Origin: Cladosporium sp. IMV 00045
Lineage: Eukaryota > Ascomycota > Dothideomycetes > Cladosporiales > Cladosporiaceae
NCBI GenBank assembly: GCA_001931905.2
Contig: MSJI02000061.1
Coordinates: 62,001 to 126,000, forward strand
Length of the DNA: 64,000 bases
Direction of reading: 5' to 3'
The position numbers and the translations under genes are program-made. The notes under the pieces were generated by a model, which saw only the letters and a list, made by a program, of their open reading frames with translations, was not told where the DNA came from and did not search any database. Within the stretch, counting starts at the first letter, position 1. Each line of letters begins with the position of its first letter. This document shows, one piece after another, positions 1-11,781 of this stretch.

Positions 1-538
1 AACCCTCCTCCTTCACTAGTTCTTTGTGGTGAAGGGAGATTCGGAGGCAAGTGGTTGCCTTGCGGTTGCGGGTTGAAGGGAGGAAGTAGTGGCACATGAG
101 GAGCTCTCGATACCTGCTCAACAGGGCGTTGATGGTACACATCCGAAGGAAAGCTGTTTGCGTGAGGCCTGACACTAGGTTGGGGATATGGTGGAGGTGC
201 TCTTGCAGCTGGCGCAGGCCATCCTCCAGTCCTGAAGTTCAGAAGCAGCGCGGCTTCTTCGACACGACTCTCGTACGTCGCCTGTCCGTTCGAGGACCCA
301 TTGGACCATCCGTTTGCTTCGTAGCTTGTTACCGGTCTAGAAGCGTACTGCCCGACCTGCGGGGAGACGAAATAAGCGGATCTCGCACGCTTATGTGGTG
401 GTTCTGAATTTGGAGGATATGCCGGATGAGCATGACCGTGTCCGTTTGGTTTGGCATTCCCTTGCTTGGGCGGGACCATGCTCGGACTGAGCGCAAGCGC
501 TGCATCCGCCAATGCGTCGATGTTCGAAGTCTTGCGCC
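1..538 (-). CDS. Partial second copy of the Jhd1 N-terminal region
   Basis: This segment aligns base for base, without indels, to 16662-17199, an N-terminal low-complexity part of the jhd1 gene farther right. I count about 27 mismatches in 538 bases (about 95% identity). Of these, 23 fall on third codon positions of the jhd1 frame and the frame stays open. The copy has therefore been evolving as a coding gene, not as a decayed repeat or a sequencing duplicate. It is cut at the left by the window edge and at the right (its 5' side) by the N run. It is best read as a homeologous or paralogous jhd1 whose remainder lies outside this window. Confidence 0.8.
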
Positions 539-558
539 NNNNNNNNNNNNNNNNNNNN
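539..558. other. Assembly gap (20 N)
   Basis: A run of 20 N. The sequence to the left is the jhd1 copy; the sequence to the right does not continue it and belongs to an unrelated coding exon. The gap therefore joins two contigs whose true distance and order are unknown. Confidence 0.97.
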
Positions 559-938
559 GACTGCTCTCGCGATCGAGAGGAACCAATGGTGGTGGCTCTC
601 GAGGAGCGCTTAGATCGTAAGAAGCCCGGGGTCTCGTAAGGAGTGTCTGCAGGCGAAGGTAGGCCTTTCGCGCCCACGAATGATGTATACTCGCTAAAAT
701 AGTCCGCCATGTTGTTCGGATCTAGTAAATCTTCCAGGTCCACGTCCAGGTATAGCTTGATCCAGGATCTATGTACAGGCTCGCCGGCCAGGGTATCGAA
801 ATATGCACACAGGAGATCGCATGCTGTCTGCAGTGAGCTTCGCATCCTGCATGAGGGCGTTGTACCATGAGCATACTGACCTATGAAAGGGAAAAGGAAA
901 TCAATATACCATTGTGCCGGTTCTAGTGTCCACAAATG
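559..938 (-). CDS. Partial coding exon, product not recognised
   Basis: On the minus strand one frame stays open from about 938 to the gap at 559, about 126 codons. It follows a plausible acceptor (CTGTAG, 944-939), and a stop in the same frame lies inside that acceptor. The translation begins HLWTLEPAQWYIDFLFP and contains SWIKLYLDVDLEDLLDP and MADYFSEYTSF, followed by a Ser/Arg-rich stretch entering the gap. Composition is protein-like: an amphipathic first part and an acidic middle. The 3' end is lost in the gap and I could not place upstream exons. I do not recognise the family. The open frame is what is seen; that it is a gene is an inference. Confidence 0.5.
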
Positions 939-3212
939 CTACAGGGTCGTAGCCACATGAGCTGTGCTACAGGTGACCTGGGCTTCCAGGGCAGCTGTCT
1001 TCACCCCAGCGCAAGTGGTGAGGTAACAATTGAGCAGAATGTGCTATGTGCTGTGAGCTAAGTATCATCTTGTCAGCAACATGCCAGTACATTTTTTCAT
1101 GAGCCATGACTCGGAAAAGCCTCAAGCCTCGCCGTTGATCAGAGTGCCGGCGGTGGTGAAACGCGCTTGAACCGCTGCGTGGACGGGACCCTTGACTAGA
1201 GAGACTATACGTACCCTACGACCTCACTGAAGCTCTCGATGTATGCTGGAATAGCGCTGTGCAACGCAACAAAGGTAGGACAGGCAGGGACTTGCAGGAG
1301 GAGTAGCAAATACTCTGTGGAGGAAGAAGAGTACGACAGTAAGGTGCAGTAGTAGCTAGCGATCATGCACACCACCTACCAACACCGTGCCGAGCGTTGG
1401 ATGGATCTTGTCCGTGCGTGCTGCATGGGATATGGACGGCGCCTGTCGATCATATGTGATGCCCTGTTGGCGGTGTCTAGCTCTCCTGAAATCAGCGAGG
1501 GGCGGTAAAGTTGATTGAAAACCTCCCACAGGCTTCGATGACCCTTGCCAAATGACAAGCCCTGATGTTTCAGCATGCTACTTGCCTAATTCCGCAGTTG
1601 CATGAGGCGTATTTTCGCAAAAGAGCCTTGCGAGCCTTGATACCACAAGACTCACGCCAGTCTGTCCCTTAAGGTTCGTGCCCGGGGTGAACCGTAGCAG
1701 TGGTACTATCATAAAACAGCTTTGCTACCGACCAGGGGTTAAACTTCCGGCGCGTAGTAAGGTTGGGCTGGCCTGGGCCGAGGCCTCCGGCCCACTAGCG
1801 GCGGTATAACAGGCTCCGTATGGAGGATGCAGCGAGTGGCTGCAACGCACGAGACATGAAGAGGACAAGCCATCCGCCGGGAAATCCGCGCCGCGGATGA
1901 AGGTTTGACAGTTTGCGTGAAGATGCAAGCCCCATTTTGCTGTCGAACGGGATGTCCATGACATATGGCGACAGAGGGTATTGCAAGGAATATACAATTG
2001 CTTCCATTTTTGCCTGCAGGACGCCATGCAGGCACACGCTTTCCTATGCACGATCGCATCCCGTGCACTGCATAACCGCCTCGCCAAAGCGCAGCCGGAT
2101 GTATGTGATTGCAAGGCGTGCACCTAGCGGCGATTCTGTGGGCCACAGCTCGCATTGAATGCGTGGAGCGCATGATCGCTAGCAGTAATAGTCTCGCAAG
2201 GCCGACATATGCAAGAGTGCGGTGTTTGTGCAGTACCGACACGCCACACGTTGGTGTGGGCGAGTACGAGGCGAACAAGATCCTGGTGAAGTCTAGAGTT
2301 GATTACAATCACATCCTCACAGCCCTCATCGACCACCGATGCGGCGATGACCATTTTGATTGTTATCATCCCACCACGGAGCCGATGCGCCGAGGATCGA
2401 ATTTCGACTACGGTCACTTCGCTTCGAGACTGGCTGGACGCAACGATCTTCGGCAAATCGCCCACGTGTGTGCTTGGCCATATGGTGTTCCTACCGAGCT
2501 TGCGTGTGCTCTGCCAGCACGCCGGAATTGTGCGGACCATTGCCGAATCGCTAGTGGAATCCGCCAACGGTCTGAAAAATCTTCGCGAGGCAGGACTCAT
2601 TGTAGCAGGATCAGGTCAAGTTTGATGTCTTGGGCTGAAGCACAATTTGGTAGGGCAGTCGTATGGGTCCTTGTCTCAGTTGATGTACATTACTCCAGAT
2701 CCCCAGAGTTGATAGATCATTTCTAATATCAAGAATCCATGATTAGGCTGATCAAAAGCAGGGAAGAACCCAGTAGCGTATGAAGAGGGAAAGACGAGCT
2801 GGACGCCGTTGGAAAGTCACGGACCCATCTTTTAGGTCAACTGGTGGCCTCGTCGACTTGGAATGATGATGGCTTTTCGTTCTGAGGACCAGGGAGACAC
2901 TGCGTCATTGACAGATCTTTGCTGAGCGCGTACATTATTGTTCCAATTGTGGAACGATAGGAGCAGTTTGCAATTAGTTTCTCATTGCAAAAGATGCGCG
3001 TGGTGTGTGGTGGAAGTGGCTATCAAACAGAGACAAAGATCAGGCAGGATATGAATGCCTCAGGCACCCATCCGTCATACCAAAATTTTGAAGTGAGGCC
3101 AATAATGCGATCTGACTAAGAAAAGTGATTATTGAAAAGATTCAACTGTGTCGCAGTAGATACTCTTCTAATAAGAATCACAGCCAACTTGCTGTGATCA
3201 TCACCCTAAACC
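939..3212. other. Intergenic stretch without a supported gene
   Basis: About 2.3 kb. Several open frames of 60-205 codons overlap on both strands around 1725-2726, but none shows a recognisable domain, a consistent intron pattern or a good start context. Upstream exons of the 559-938 gene may lie here. The last part (about 3000-3212) is the CNS1 promoter, and the start codon at 3213 sits in a good context (ACCATGG). Confidence 0.5.
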
Positions 3213-4493
3213 ATGGCCGATTCCCAAACAACGGACTCAGGCCCATCCCCAACGAACAACACCCAAAATGAACCAACAGTCCCAGCAGCAGGAGCAGACG
3301 CACCACCCAAACAGGTACCCCAAGTCGACTACAACGATGCCGACGCTCTTTTCAAAGAATTGAACCGGTCCCCTTTCTTCATGACCCAACTGCCCGAAGA
3401 CGACGGGGAAGAAAACGTGCTCGTGGAAGCGCTTAAATCCATGGCCTACGAAGGCACCCGCGACCAGATCGCTGATAACTTCAAAAACCAAGGCAACGAA
3501 GCCGTGGCTGAGAAGCGCTGGTTCGACGCACGGGAATTCTACTCGAAAGCCATCGCCGCGCTGAAAGGCCCCAAAATCCCTTCTCATCTGGAAGATGGCG
3601 ATCCGACGATGAAAGTCGTCGAGATCGAAGACGAAGAGGATATCGAGAAGAAGGAACGGGCTTTGGAGCAGGCTTGTCTGGCTAACAGGGCCCTTTGCCA
3701 GCTTGAGATGAGTATCGTTTCCCCTTGTGCTCCGGAGCAGATGCTGCGTGCCACTTGCTAATTCTATGCTTTCGCAGAGAACTATGGCTCTTGTAATAAA
3801 GACTGCGCTGCTGTGCTGAAAATGAACCCTCGCAATGTCAAGGCCTGGTACCGTGCTGCTTCCGCTTGTCTGGCTCTTGACAAACTCCCCGAAGCTCTCG
3901 ACGCCGCTGAGTGTGGTCTCCGTTTCGACGCGACGAGCAAGCCGCTGGAAGCGATCAAGGAGAGAATCGAGAAGCGTACCAAACACGTCGAAGAACTCAA
4001 CCAATGGCGCAAAGAACGTGAAGAGCGTGAAGCGCGCGAGAAGTCGAATCTGAAATTCGCCATCCGGTCACGCAACATTCTGGCACGAAACACGCCCGAC
4101 CCGCCCGACATGGAAGATGCGAAGATCAAGTTGGCGGACCCCAACGATCCCAAATCTGTGCTGAGCTTCCCTGTCATCTTTCTCTACCCGCTGGAAGCGC
4201 AAAGCGATTTCATCAAAGCGTGCGCGGAGGATGAGACGCTGGGAGATCATTTGGAGTACGTGCTTCCGCCTCCGTGGGATGAGAAGGCTGAATACACGCC
4301 TGAGGAGACGGAGTGCTATATGGAGACTGTTTCGGGAGGTTTGATCAAGGCGGGCAAGAAGCTCATTCTGTTGAAGCTGTTGAGCGGCGGCAAGATTGAG
4401 GTCACCGACGAGCTGATCAAGGTTAATGTCGTGCCCAAGAAGAAGGCGGCGGTTTTCATTGAAGAGTTCAAGAGGAGGAAGGGGAAGCAATAG
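3213..4493 (+). CDS. CNS1: TPR co-chaperone Cns1 (TTC4-like)
   Basis: Cns1 is an essential TPR protein that binds the C-terminus of Hsp90 and Hsp70 and supports client folding and translation elongation in the cytosol. Two exons, 3213-3711 and 3778-4493, give 404 residues; the 66-base intron has GTATCG, a TGCTAAT branch and TTCGCAG. The N-terminal part carries the acidic ALFKELNRSPFFMTQLP segment typical of Cns1. TPR repeats occupy about residues 85-215, with an acidic insert (VVEIEDEEDIEKKE) and MNPRNVKAWYRAA in a later repeat. The C-terminal 'wheel' domain (PVIFLYPLEAQSDF to the end) is complete. Length matches the family (yeast about 385). It converges on the next gene. Confidence 0.93.
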
Positions 4494-4835
4494 ACAGCAT
4501 TACGACACATGAAATGACGCACAATGGGCGCTCTTGATTTTTGATGATTCTCTATGGCATGCAAGGTCCCTGTATTGGAAGTCCTTGCCCTTGTGGGTTC
4601 GTTTTCATTCCCGCGATTTCGCGTGCTCTGATTGCCCCAAAGTCGTATGATCTCCCATGTTAAGCGATACTTTCCGATTCACCCAAAGTCACTTTTTGGA
4701 TCAATGTTCGCTTGTTAATATCAATCGTTCAGTCGTGAGTTCGTTCCCAAAACCCAATGATAGTTCAATGCGCACCATGATTGTCCAATCCATGGAAGGC
4801 AACCCGATCATGCACGCTTATCTTGGCCATCACAA
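4494..4835. other. 3' intergenic region between convergent genes
   Basis: 342 bases between the stop of CNS1 and the stop of the minus-strand gene at 4836. It should hold both 3' ends. I see no gene in it. Confidence 0.6.
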
Positions 4836-7105
4836 TCAATCATTCGTATCCATGGCTTCAGCAGAGGCATCCGCGGCGCCTTGAGTGGCCGCAGCATCCT
4901 TAAGGCCTGACTCAAATGTGGAAGAAGGTCTGCCTGCATCGGTCTGACTCTGTGCAGCTTGGCCAGCAACTGTTGTCTGAATGGTAGGGGTCGTATCCTC
5001 GTCGATATGCTCGACGCTTGTCTTGGCGCAAACACTAGGCTTCGTGCTTGCTGCAATAGTGCTCGTATCGCCGGTATTCTCCAAGCTTGTCTGTGTGCCA
5101 GCATCACGCTTCGTATTCGTTTTGATAGTGCTCGGCCCACCGGTCTGGGCAGTCGTATCATCGCCAGAGCTTACTGAGCGGGTCGTGGAAGTCGTGGTCT
5201 CCTTGGCATTCTCTGAAATGGTAGTACTTGCTGCATTTCCTGCAGTCTGAGTAGCTGGAGGCTTTCCGATATCTTGAGTGATGGTGGCCTTGCTTGTTTC
5301 CTCTGCATAAGTCGTCGATGTTGTAGTCGTAGTGGCTGCATTCTGTGCAGTCTGAGTAGCCGGAACAGTTCCAATACTCTCTGCATCTGCTTGAGCGACG
5401 GTGGCCTTGCCTTTGTCCTCTGCGGTAGTATTTGCTGCGTCGGTCTCGCGATTCATATACTCCAAGATAGCCCAAGTGATCGAGAAAGCGGAGACGCGGT
5501 CAGGTTGGTGAAGAAGATCGAGCCAGTCAGTTCGCTGAAGGATGGGCTGGCACCAGTATTCGTCTGAAGGAAGGGGGTCCGGCACGATGCCTGTGGTCAT
5601 GTAGTCGACGTAGGCGCCGTGGATGGTGAGCTTGAGGAAGCTGACGTGGTGGTAGAGGCAGGATACTAGGTAGATCTGGAATTGGAAGTGTTAGTAGGTG
5701 CTCAGTGGAATACGTGATTCAGGCGGGAATTGCTCACCTCGTCATAATCGGATCTAGGCTCCTTGCCAATAGCCTTGTAGTCGGTCTTACTGTCCCACAA
5801 AACCGGCTTGCTTGTCATGGCATTCCATTTCTCTACAGTCTTGTGAGCCTGTCTCAGCCTGCGTTTGGCCTCTGACGCTTCTTTCTTCAGCTCGTCGCTG
5901 GGGCTTTCGGTGTTGTCGAGGCGTGCTTGAACTTCCGCCATTACGTCTTCGTGCTTCTGCATGAGTGGGAGCTTGCCACCAGGTCCGCCGCCCCATCTTG
6001 GTCGTGTACTCCACCATTTGCCCTCAGCTGGGTTCTGGGCGGCTTTGCCTTCGCGTCTGCGCTCTTGTGCAATGAGTAGTAGTGCAGCAGCCTCTCTGAG
6101 GACGTCGTGGATGCTCTTCCTATCGGACAGAACAGAGGCCTTCTTTGCACCGCTGACGAAGCTGATGGTGTTTCTCTCCAAGATACCCATGATCGGTCCT
6201 TCCAAGATGCGTGCTCTGGCCTTCTCCGTGTCTGCTGGGAGGCGCGAGACAACTCCAGTGAGGCGTACGGGCTGTTCGAGTCTGCCCACCTGCAGAACTG
6301 GAGTGAGGCGTGGTGGAGTGATGTGTGGTGCAGAGACTCTGCACTGGAAGGCTGATGCCGCAGCCTCGACGAGAGCACGCACGGTGTCTGCGCGGTAGGA
6401 GTCGGGCATCTCCGACCCATTGGCGATGCGGCGGCCCTTGTACTTCGGGCTCCCGCCTTCTCTCTCGATGTAAGTTTCGGCATCAGTATCCTGGGGAGAG
6501 GTCCAGTACTGTGCCATGTTGTCAAGGCCGATCCAGAAGGCCCTGAGGTGTGCAAGCCGAGGCGCTGTCTGGCCTGGCTTTGTCGTCTTGGAGAGCGCAC
6601 GGAAGGCAACGTCGTTGCTGATGTTGAGCTCGCCGATCCTGTCGGCGAAGCTCTTCTCCGCGTCTTCTGCGCTCTTAACATATGGAGAGCCGTCCGTCCT
6701 CTCCGGGAACAGCCTCCCCCCTTCTTGCGGGGCCAGGCGGAAGAAGTTCAGCGCCTGGACGTGGCGCGAGAGAACGATTTCCTCTCCCTGGATGCTCGCG
6801 AAGAGCATCTGGAAGTCTGGTGGTGGGTGGGCATTACTCCACGCCACCGGGTCGTCCGTCTCCACGGACGGCATGGTGATGGTGAGCGGCCTCTTTGGAG
6901 GCTCTCGCTCCTTCTCCGGGTCGATGCCGCTGAGAACGGCTCCTGTTTGGACTTGGTCAGCAAGCAAGTCCATCTTCTCCTCCTCTCCCTTCTTCTCAGC
7001 GGCAGCGGCAGCGCTTCTGGAGGTCTTATCAACCTCCCTCCCCGTAAACCCGGCGAACCAACTCTTCTCTTTTGCCATGGTGGTGCGGCTTGGGAGGGCG
7101 GACAT
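4836..7105 (-). CDS. Conserved fungal protein of unknown function, Thr-rich C-terminus
   Basis: Two exons, 7105-5738 and 5675-4836, joined by a 62-base intron (GTGAGC, CTAAC branch, TTCCAG), give 735 residues. The chosen start is MSALPSRTTMAKEK in an ACCATGTCC context; an in-frame ATG at 7201 and another at 7078 are alternatives. Residues to about 545 look folded: SYRADTVRALVEAAASAF, PVRLTGVVSRLPADTEKARA and a WWSTRPRWGGGPGG loop. Intron removal joins DYDE to IYLVSCLYHHVSF, supporting the model. From about residue 555 the chain is Thr/Ala-rich with a degenerate internal duplication around PATQTA-x-NAA, likely disordered. No signal peptide or membrane span is evident. I recall similar folded segments in other Pezizomycotina proteins of unknown role, but cannot name the family. 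Confidence 0.75.
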
Positions 7106-8483
7106 GGTCTCTGCACAAACAAAACTTGTGCTGTCGGTGAGGTGAGAAGAACGAAGCGTGAAGCTCGCGGGCTTCGAAACATAAACAAGCCTCAAACGCA
7201 TGAGGCAGGCACATGCTTAAGATGAGGTCACTGACCCAGGTCGTTCCTTCCTCATCCTACATTTGCGCGAGTTACCTGCCATTGAGACCGTACGATTACT
7301 AAGCTCGTGATAGAGACTGATTCACATGATTGATACTGCAGAAACATCTGAATCGATAACATTGAAATGACACACCTGCCAAAAACCCGCCAAACATGTT
7401 TGCTAGGTTGTGAGAGAGGAGAGACCAGAGGTGCTACCTCTACGAATGATCTCAAGGCGAAAGTAACAAGTCAGAGAGAAATTTCAAAAAATAGCCAGCA
7501 TAAACAAGAGAAAACATGACGACAAGATGAAGAGGTTCTCGCGTTGCTTTAAGATACGTTGGTGTTTACACTAATGTATATGCATGCGAGGGCTAGGATG
7601 TCGTTGGATTTGGCTCCACAAGCTTGCGCAAAGCCGGCTCGCTCCCTTCCGGCCCATTGGACTGGGTCCGTTGGTAACATCACCTGTATAACGATGATCG
7701 TCCTGAGGGCAATAAAATGAAACAATTTCTTAATGCCAGTTGCATGGAAATGAGAGCGCGGATACATGCACCAGAAGTTACTTGACACTGAAGGAGAATC
7801 GAAATCACGCATGAAGCCAGACCTCACCAAGACTAAAGCGTCAAGCATTCCCTCGAAACTCTGTTCGCTTGTCCATGAGTACAGCGACGAAGGTATATGC
7901 ATAAATCAATCTCGCCAACAAAGAGATTCGCTGTCACATGAAGTGACTTCTTCCGTGGCAGTACAGAGTTTCAAGAACTCGGAAATTGCTGATACGTGCA
8001 TAATGCGATTTTCTCAAAGGCGAGATGCTCGCTTATCGCAGTCACCCATCTCACAGGTAGGCAAAGTATTGACACGGATGGAATATCATGGCATGAGCAT
8101 AATGCGATTTTCTTCAATTCGAGATACTCGCTCATCGCAAGAATCATCTCGGAGGCAGGTAAGGTGAGCGCATGGACGAGACATGATTATACGAGCATCA
8201 TAGAAAACTCACAAGGATGGAAAGTATTAACACTTTGAGGCCTTATCTCCACAGCACCATTCCGACCACGCCGACGGACGGTGATGGGACCAGCATGATG
8301 CACGATTATCGATATGGAGGCGAGCCAAACGGCCAAACGGTGTCTCTCCCTAAGTTCATCACATCCAGAACATCGAAGCGTGGTGATACACGCACAACAA
8401 GTCAGAGAAAACCAGATTTTGAACATTTTGCGTTTTCTCGTTTACCACTGATCCTACCTCTCACCCCCCCAAAACCGCCTCAT
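7106..8483. other. Intergenic region, promoter of the unknown gene plus repeats
   Basis: About 1.4 kb between the start of the 4836-7105 gene and the stop of RQC2. AT content is higher than in the neighbours, and frames are short or lack gene features. A diverged direct repeat pair lies at 7998-8140 and is listed separately. Confidence 0.55.
7998..8140. repeat. Diverged direct repeat, two 44-base units
   Basis: Units at 7998-8041 and 8097-8140 both start GCATAATGCGATTTTCT and share GAGAT-x-CTCGCT-x-ATCGCA. They differ at about 7 or 8 of 44 positions and are offset by 99 bases. No function is evident. Confidence 0.6.
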
Positions 8484-11400
8484 CTAATTCTTCTTACTCC
8501 CCTTCCCCCCTCTCCCCTTCTTCTGCCCCCGTCCCTTCGCTCCCCCACCCTTCTTCTCCGCTGCCGCCGCACCCCCACTCATCATAACCCTCATAGTCTT
8601 AACCGGCACGATCCCCACAACCTCCACCTCCTTAAGTCCCCTCACAAGCTCCGCCTCCCTCGGCCAAATCATCTCCCTATCTCTCGCCTGAGAATCGACA
8701 TTCCTCTTATCCGCGCCGGCCTTGTTCCAATTCGTCAGTATCTCTCTAATCGCCTTGCCCTTCTTCTGCTGCCCCGGTTGCAGTTTGACTTTATACTTGT
8801 ATTTCGCCAGAGCAGTCCAGGGCGCGCACACGGGCACGGCTTCGAGGATTTCGTCGCCGGGGAGGGGCGTGCCGACGAAGGAGTCCAGCTGCGTGAGTTG
8901 CGATTTTTCCTCTTCGTCGAGGTCTTGTACGCCTTCTTCCAGGTTGAGGCGGCGGATTTCTTCCGCTTCCAGGCCTTCTTTTTGCGCTTTTTCGTGCTGG
9001 GCGCGGCGGCGGGCGCGGGCTTCTTCGGCTGTTTCTTTGGGTGGTTCTTGTTCTGGGGCTTTTTCTTCGCGCTTCTCGTCGGGTGCGCGGGAGCCGAGCA
9101 GTTTCATGGCGAGCTCGCGGTCTTCTTCGTCTTGGTCGCCGTATTTGGCTGCTTGACGTTTCGCTTTGGCGCGTTTGCCGCGGGTGGGTTTCTTTTGCTT
9201 AGGTTCGGGTTTGGGGGCTTGTTTGCCGCTCGCTCCCTTGCCGCCTTGCGTCTTTGGCTGTGCTTCGGTGGTTGCGGATTTCTCTGTGGTCTGATCGTTG
9301 GCCTCATCCTGCGCCTCGCCTTGCTCCTCTTGCTCCTCGTCATCGGAGTCGTCATTGCTATCGTCCTGATCCTGCTTCTGACCAGAAGCACCCTTGCTCT
9401 GAAGCGGATTCGCCCTAACAGCAGATTCATCATCCTCACCCGCCTGCTCATCATCGTCCTGCGCATCAGGGAAGTCATCATCGTCATCCTCACCCTCCTG
9501 CTCAACCCCAGCAGCATCCCTCCCAGCATCAGGGAACTCATCATCCTCATCCTCATCATCCCCAGCCTCCTGCTCCCTTGCAATCTCCTCAGCAACCTCC
9601 TTCTCCAGCGCCTGCTCCTTAGTAACCGCACCCCCCTCTCCAAGTCTGTTCTTGAAATGCCTCGCCTTGCTCTCCTCGCTGACCTGGAACATAACCGCGA
9701 AACCCAGCAGCAGCTGCGCGGGCGGGAGGAAGTTCTTCTTCCCGCGGATCATGAAACCGCCCGTCGTGAGGTACTCACCCGTCGGAGCGGTTTTGGAAAC
9801 CTGCTCGCTGTTCACCCACCACGCGGACATGACCGCTTTGCTGTCCCAGGCGCTGCTCGTGCAGACTGAAAGATTGCCGGCTTGCGAGAGCGTGGAGGGC
9901 GGGATGGGCGCTTCGGGCATGGACGGGTTGTTCTTGATGATGACGGACGCGGCGCCGTGCAGGTCGGCGTGCACGTACGCATCGCCCTTGCGGAGGTAGC
10001 GGCGGTACAGCGTCTCGTTCTGCTGAGCGTCTTTGCCTGCCAAGACGAGGTAGCCGTCGCTGGAGATGAAGTAGATGAATTTCTCGAACCACATCTGCTT
10101 CCTGACAGGGCGCAGCACGTCTTTCTCCTGCTTGAGGTTTTTCTTCAGATCCGCCATGACTTTCTGCTCCGTGCTCTTGAGGGCTTTCTGCGAAGCCTGC
10201 GCTGTCTTCTCCTGCTTGACGGTCGCGGTGCGTCTTTGGTCGTAGTATAGTCTTGCATTTGCCCAGGGAGATTGCGCAAGGTCGATATCGATCGCGAGAC
10301 GTTTGTCCTCAGCCTTCGCGCGGCTCTTGCTGGCAGGCGTGTCTTCGGCCTCTGAATCAGACGCTTCACTGTCCGTCTCATCTGCCATATCCTCGTCGTC
10401 AACATCATCGTATCCCGAAAGGAGCAAAGTAGCCGTGTTCTCATGCAATTTGAGCGGCAACTTAATCGTCTGCGCGACGGGGTTGTCCCTCTCCTGCTCA
10501 TTCTCAATCAAACGCCCAATGTCGACCCAATCCATACCTTGCGCGATCAAACCGTTGACCGCCGCAACCGCCTCTTCGACACGCTCAACATTGGCCTCGA
10601 TCGCCTGCGCTTTCTGCACGTTCAAATCCGCCGTCTGTTGCAGACCCTGAATGCGCTTTTCCTGCTCTTCCCTCGCTTGCGCGATCTTCCCCTGCGCAGC
10701 GTCTTCGCGCTCTTGGAGCTTCGACTCCAATCTCTGACCCTCGATGGAGGAGAAGAACTCATCGACGGCCTTGTTAAAGCCCTGAAACTCGAGAAACTCA
10801 ACACCCTCGCCTGCAAGCTGCGCGGGCTTGAAAGGGTGGAAATCCTCGTAGAGCATGTTCTGCCTCTCCTCTCCCTCCTGGATCTCTTGCACGCCGGGCT
10901 TTTTCTTCGCCACGATATACCCCTTGGCGACATCGGCGCTGGTGATCTCCTTGAGAACCTCGCTCGCCTTTTGCAAGCAGCCCATCAGCTGGCCCAAGAG
11001 CTCATCGCTCTCGACAACAGCCTCCGGTAAAGTCTCCCTGTCGAAACCACCCTCGAGCAGAACGTGATCGATCAGCACGGGCGGAAACTCCGTCGTGGTG
11101 ATCGCCAAAGCCTTTCTGAGCGCATCGCCCTTCTTCTGCTTCTGCTTCTTGCCAGGCTTATTCGCCTCCTCCCTCTGCTTCTCAACAGCCTTGCCGAGCC
11201 CCTCCCTAACCCTCTCCTTCGTCAGCTCCGGAACCCCGCCATAGTTCTGCCTCAAGTCAAGATCATATTTCAGTCCAAGACGGTACTGCTCGTGCTCCGC
11301 ACCCTCAGAGACATTTCTCAAAAGACCCAGAATCGTACAATCCCCATCAGTGAGCACGATATTGCCACCAGCGTAGAATTCCAGGAAGAGCCGGTACTGC

Positions 11401-11781
11401 CCGTCTGAGAAGGTGATCTCAATCACGCGGTCGGTACCCACCTGGCTGACGGCGGTCACGCGGCGGGTGCGCAGGAACTTTCGCAGGCGCGCGATGAAAG
11501 CCGAGGGGGCGGCGGCTGTGGTGCGCGCGAAGGACGTGAGGTGGGCGCGGAAGCCGGAGTCGATGACGAGCTGCTCGCGGCGCTCGGGTTTGGCGAATTT
11601 GAGGAGAAAGATGCGCGAGGAGAGGTCGTAGACGTTCGCGAGGCGGAGGGAGACGAGTTGCGTTGAGAGCTCGTGGGCGATGATCTGAGGGGAGGCTTTT
11701 ATGTGAGTAATTGTGAGGTTTGGGTGGTGGGGTTGGGGGTTTGCTCACCTTCACGTCCAAAGACGAGAAGCGCTGCTTCAT
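8484..11781 (-). CDS. RQC2: Ribosome quality control subunit Rqc2/Tae2 (NEMF)
   Basis: Rqc2 binds stalled 60S-peptidyl-tRNA complexes, recruits the Ltn1 ligase and directs C-terminal Ala/Thr (CAT) tailing. A tiny first exon (11781-11749, MKQRFSSLDVK) and a 64-base intron precede one long exon (11684-8484), giving 1077 residues. The NFACT-N domain starts at residue 1 and keeps the essential Asp-Arg pair, D96-R97 in VGTDR, at the same numbering as recalled for human NEMF. Coiled coils follow (about 330-550), then NFACT-R (KQMWFEKFIYFISSDGYLVL), a long acidic/Lys-rich linker, and the NFACT-C domain (VCAPWTALAKYKYKVKL) before a Gly/Lys tail. The linker is strongly Asp/Glu/Gln-rich. All hallmark domains are present, so it is probably functional. 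Confidence 0.95.

Noticed and set aside
2109..2726. A 205-codon plus-strand frame
   Set aside because: Competing frames of similar length on both strands, no domain, Cys/His/Arg-rich composition typical of non-coding GC-mixed DNA.
8217..9869. A 550-codon plus-strand open frame
   Set aside because: It is antisense to the RQC2 acidic/Lys-rich coding region; low-complexity Leu/Phe/Gly composition is the mirror of GAG/GAC/AAG-rich codons.
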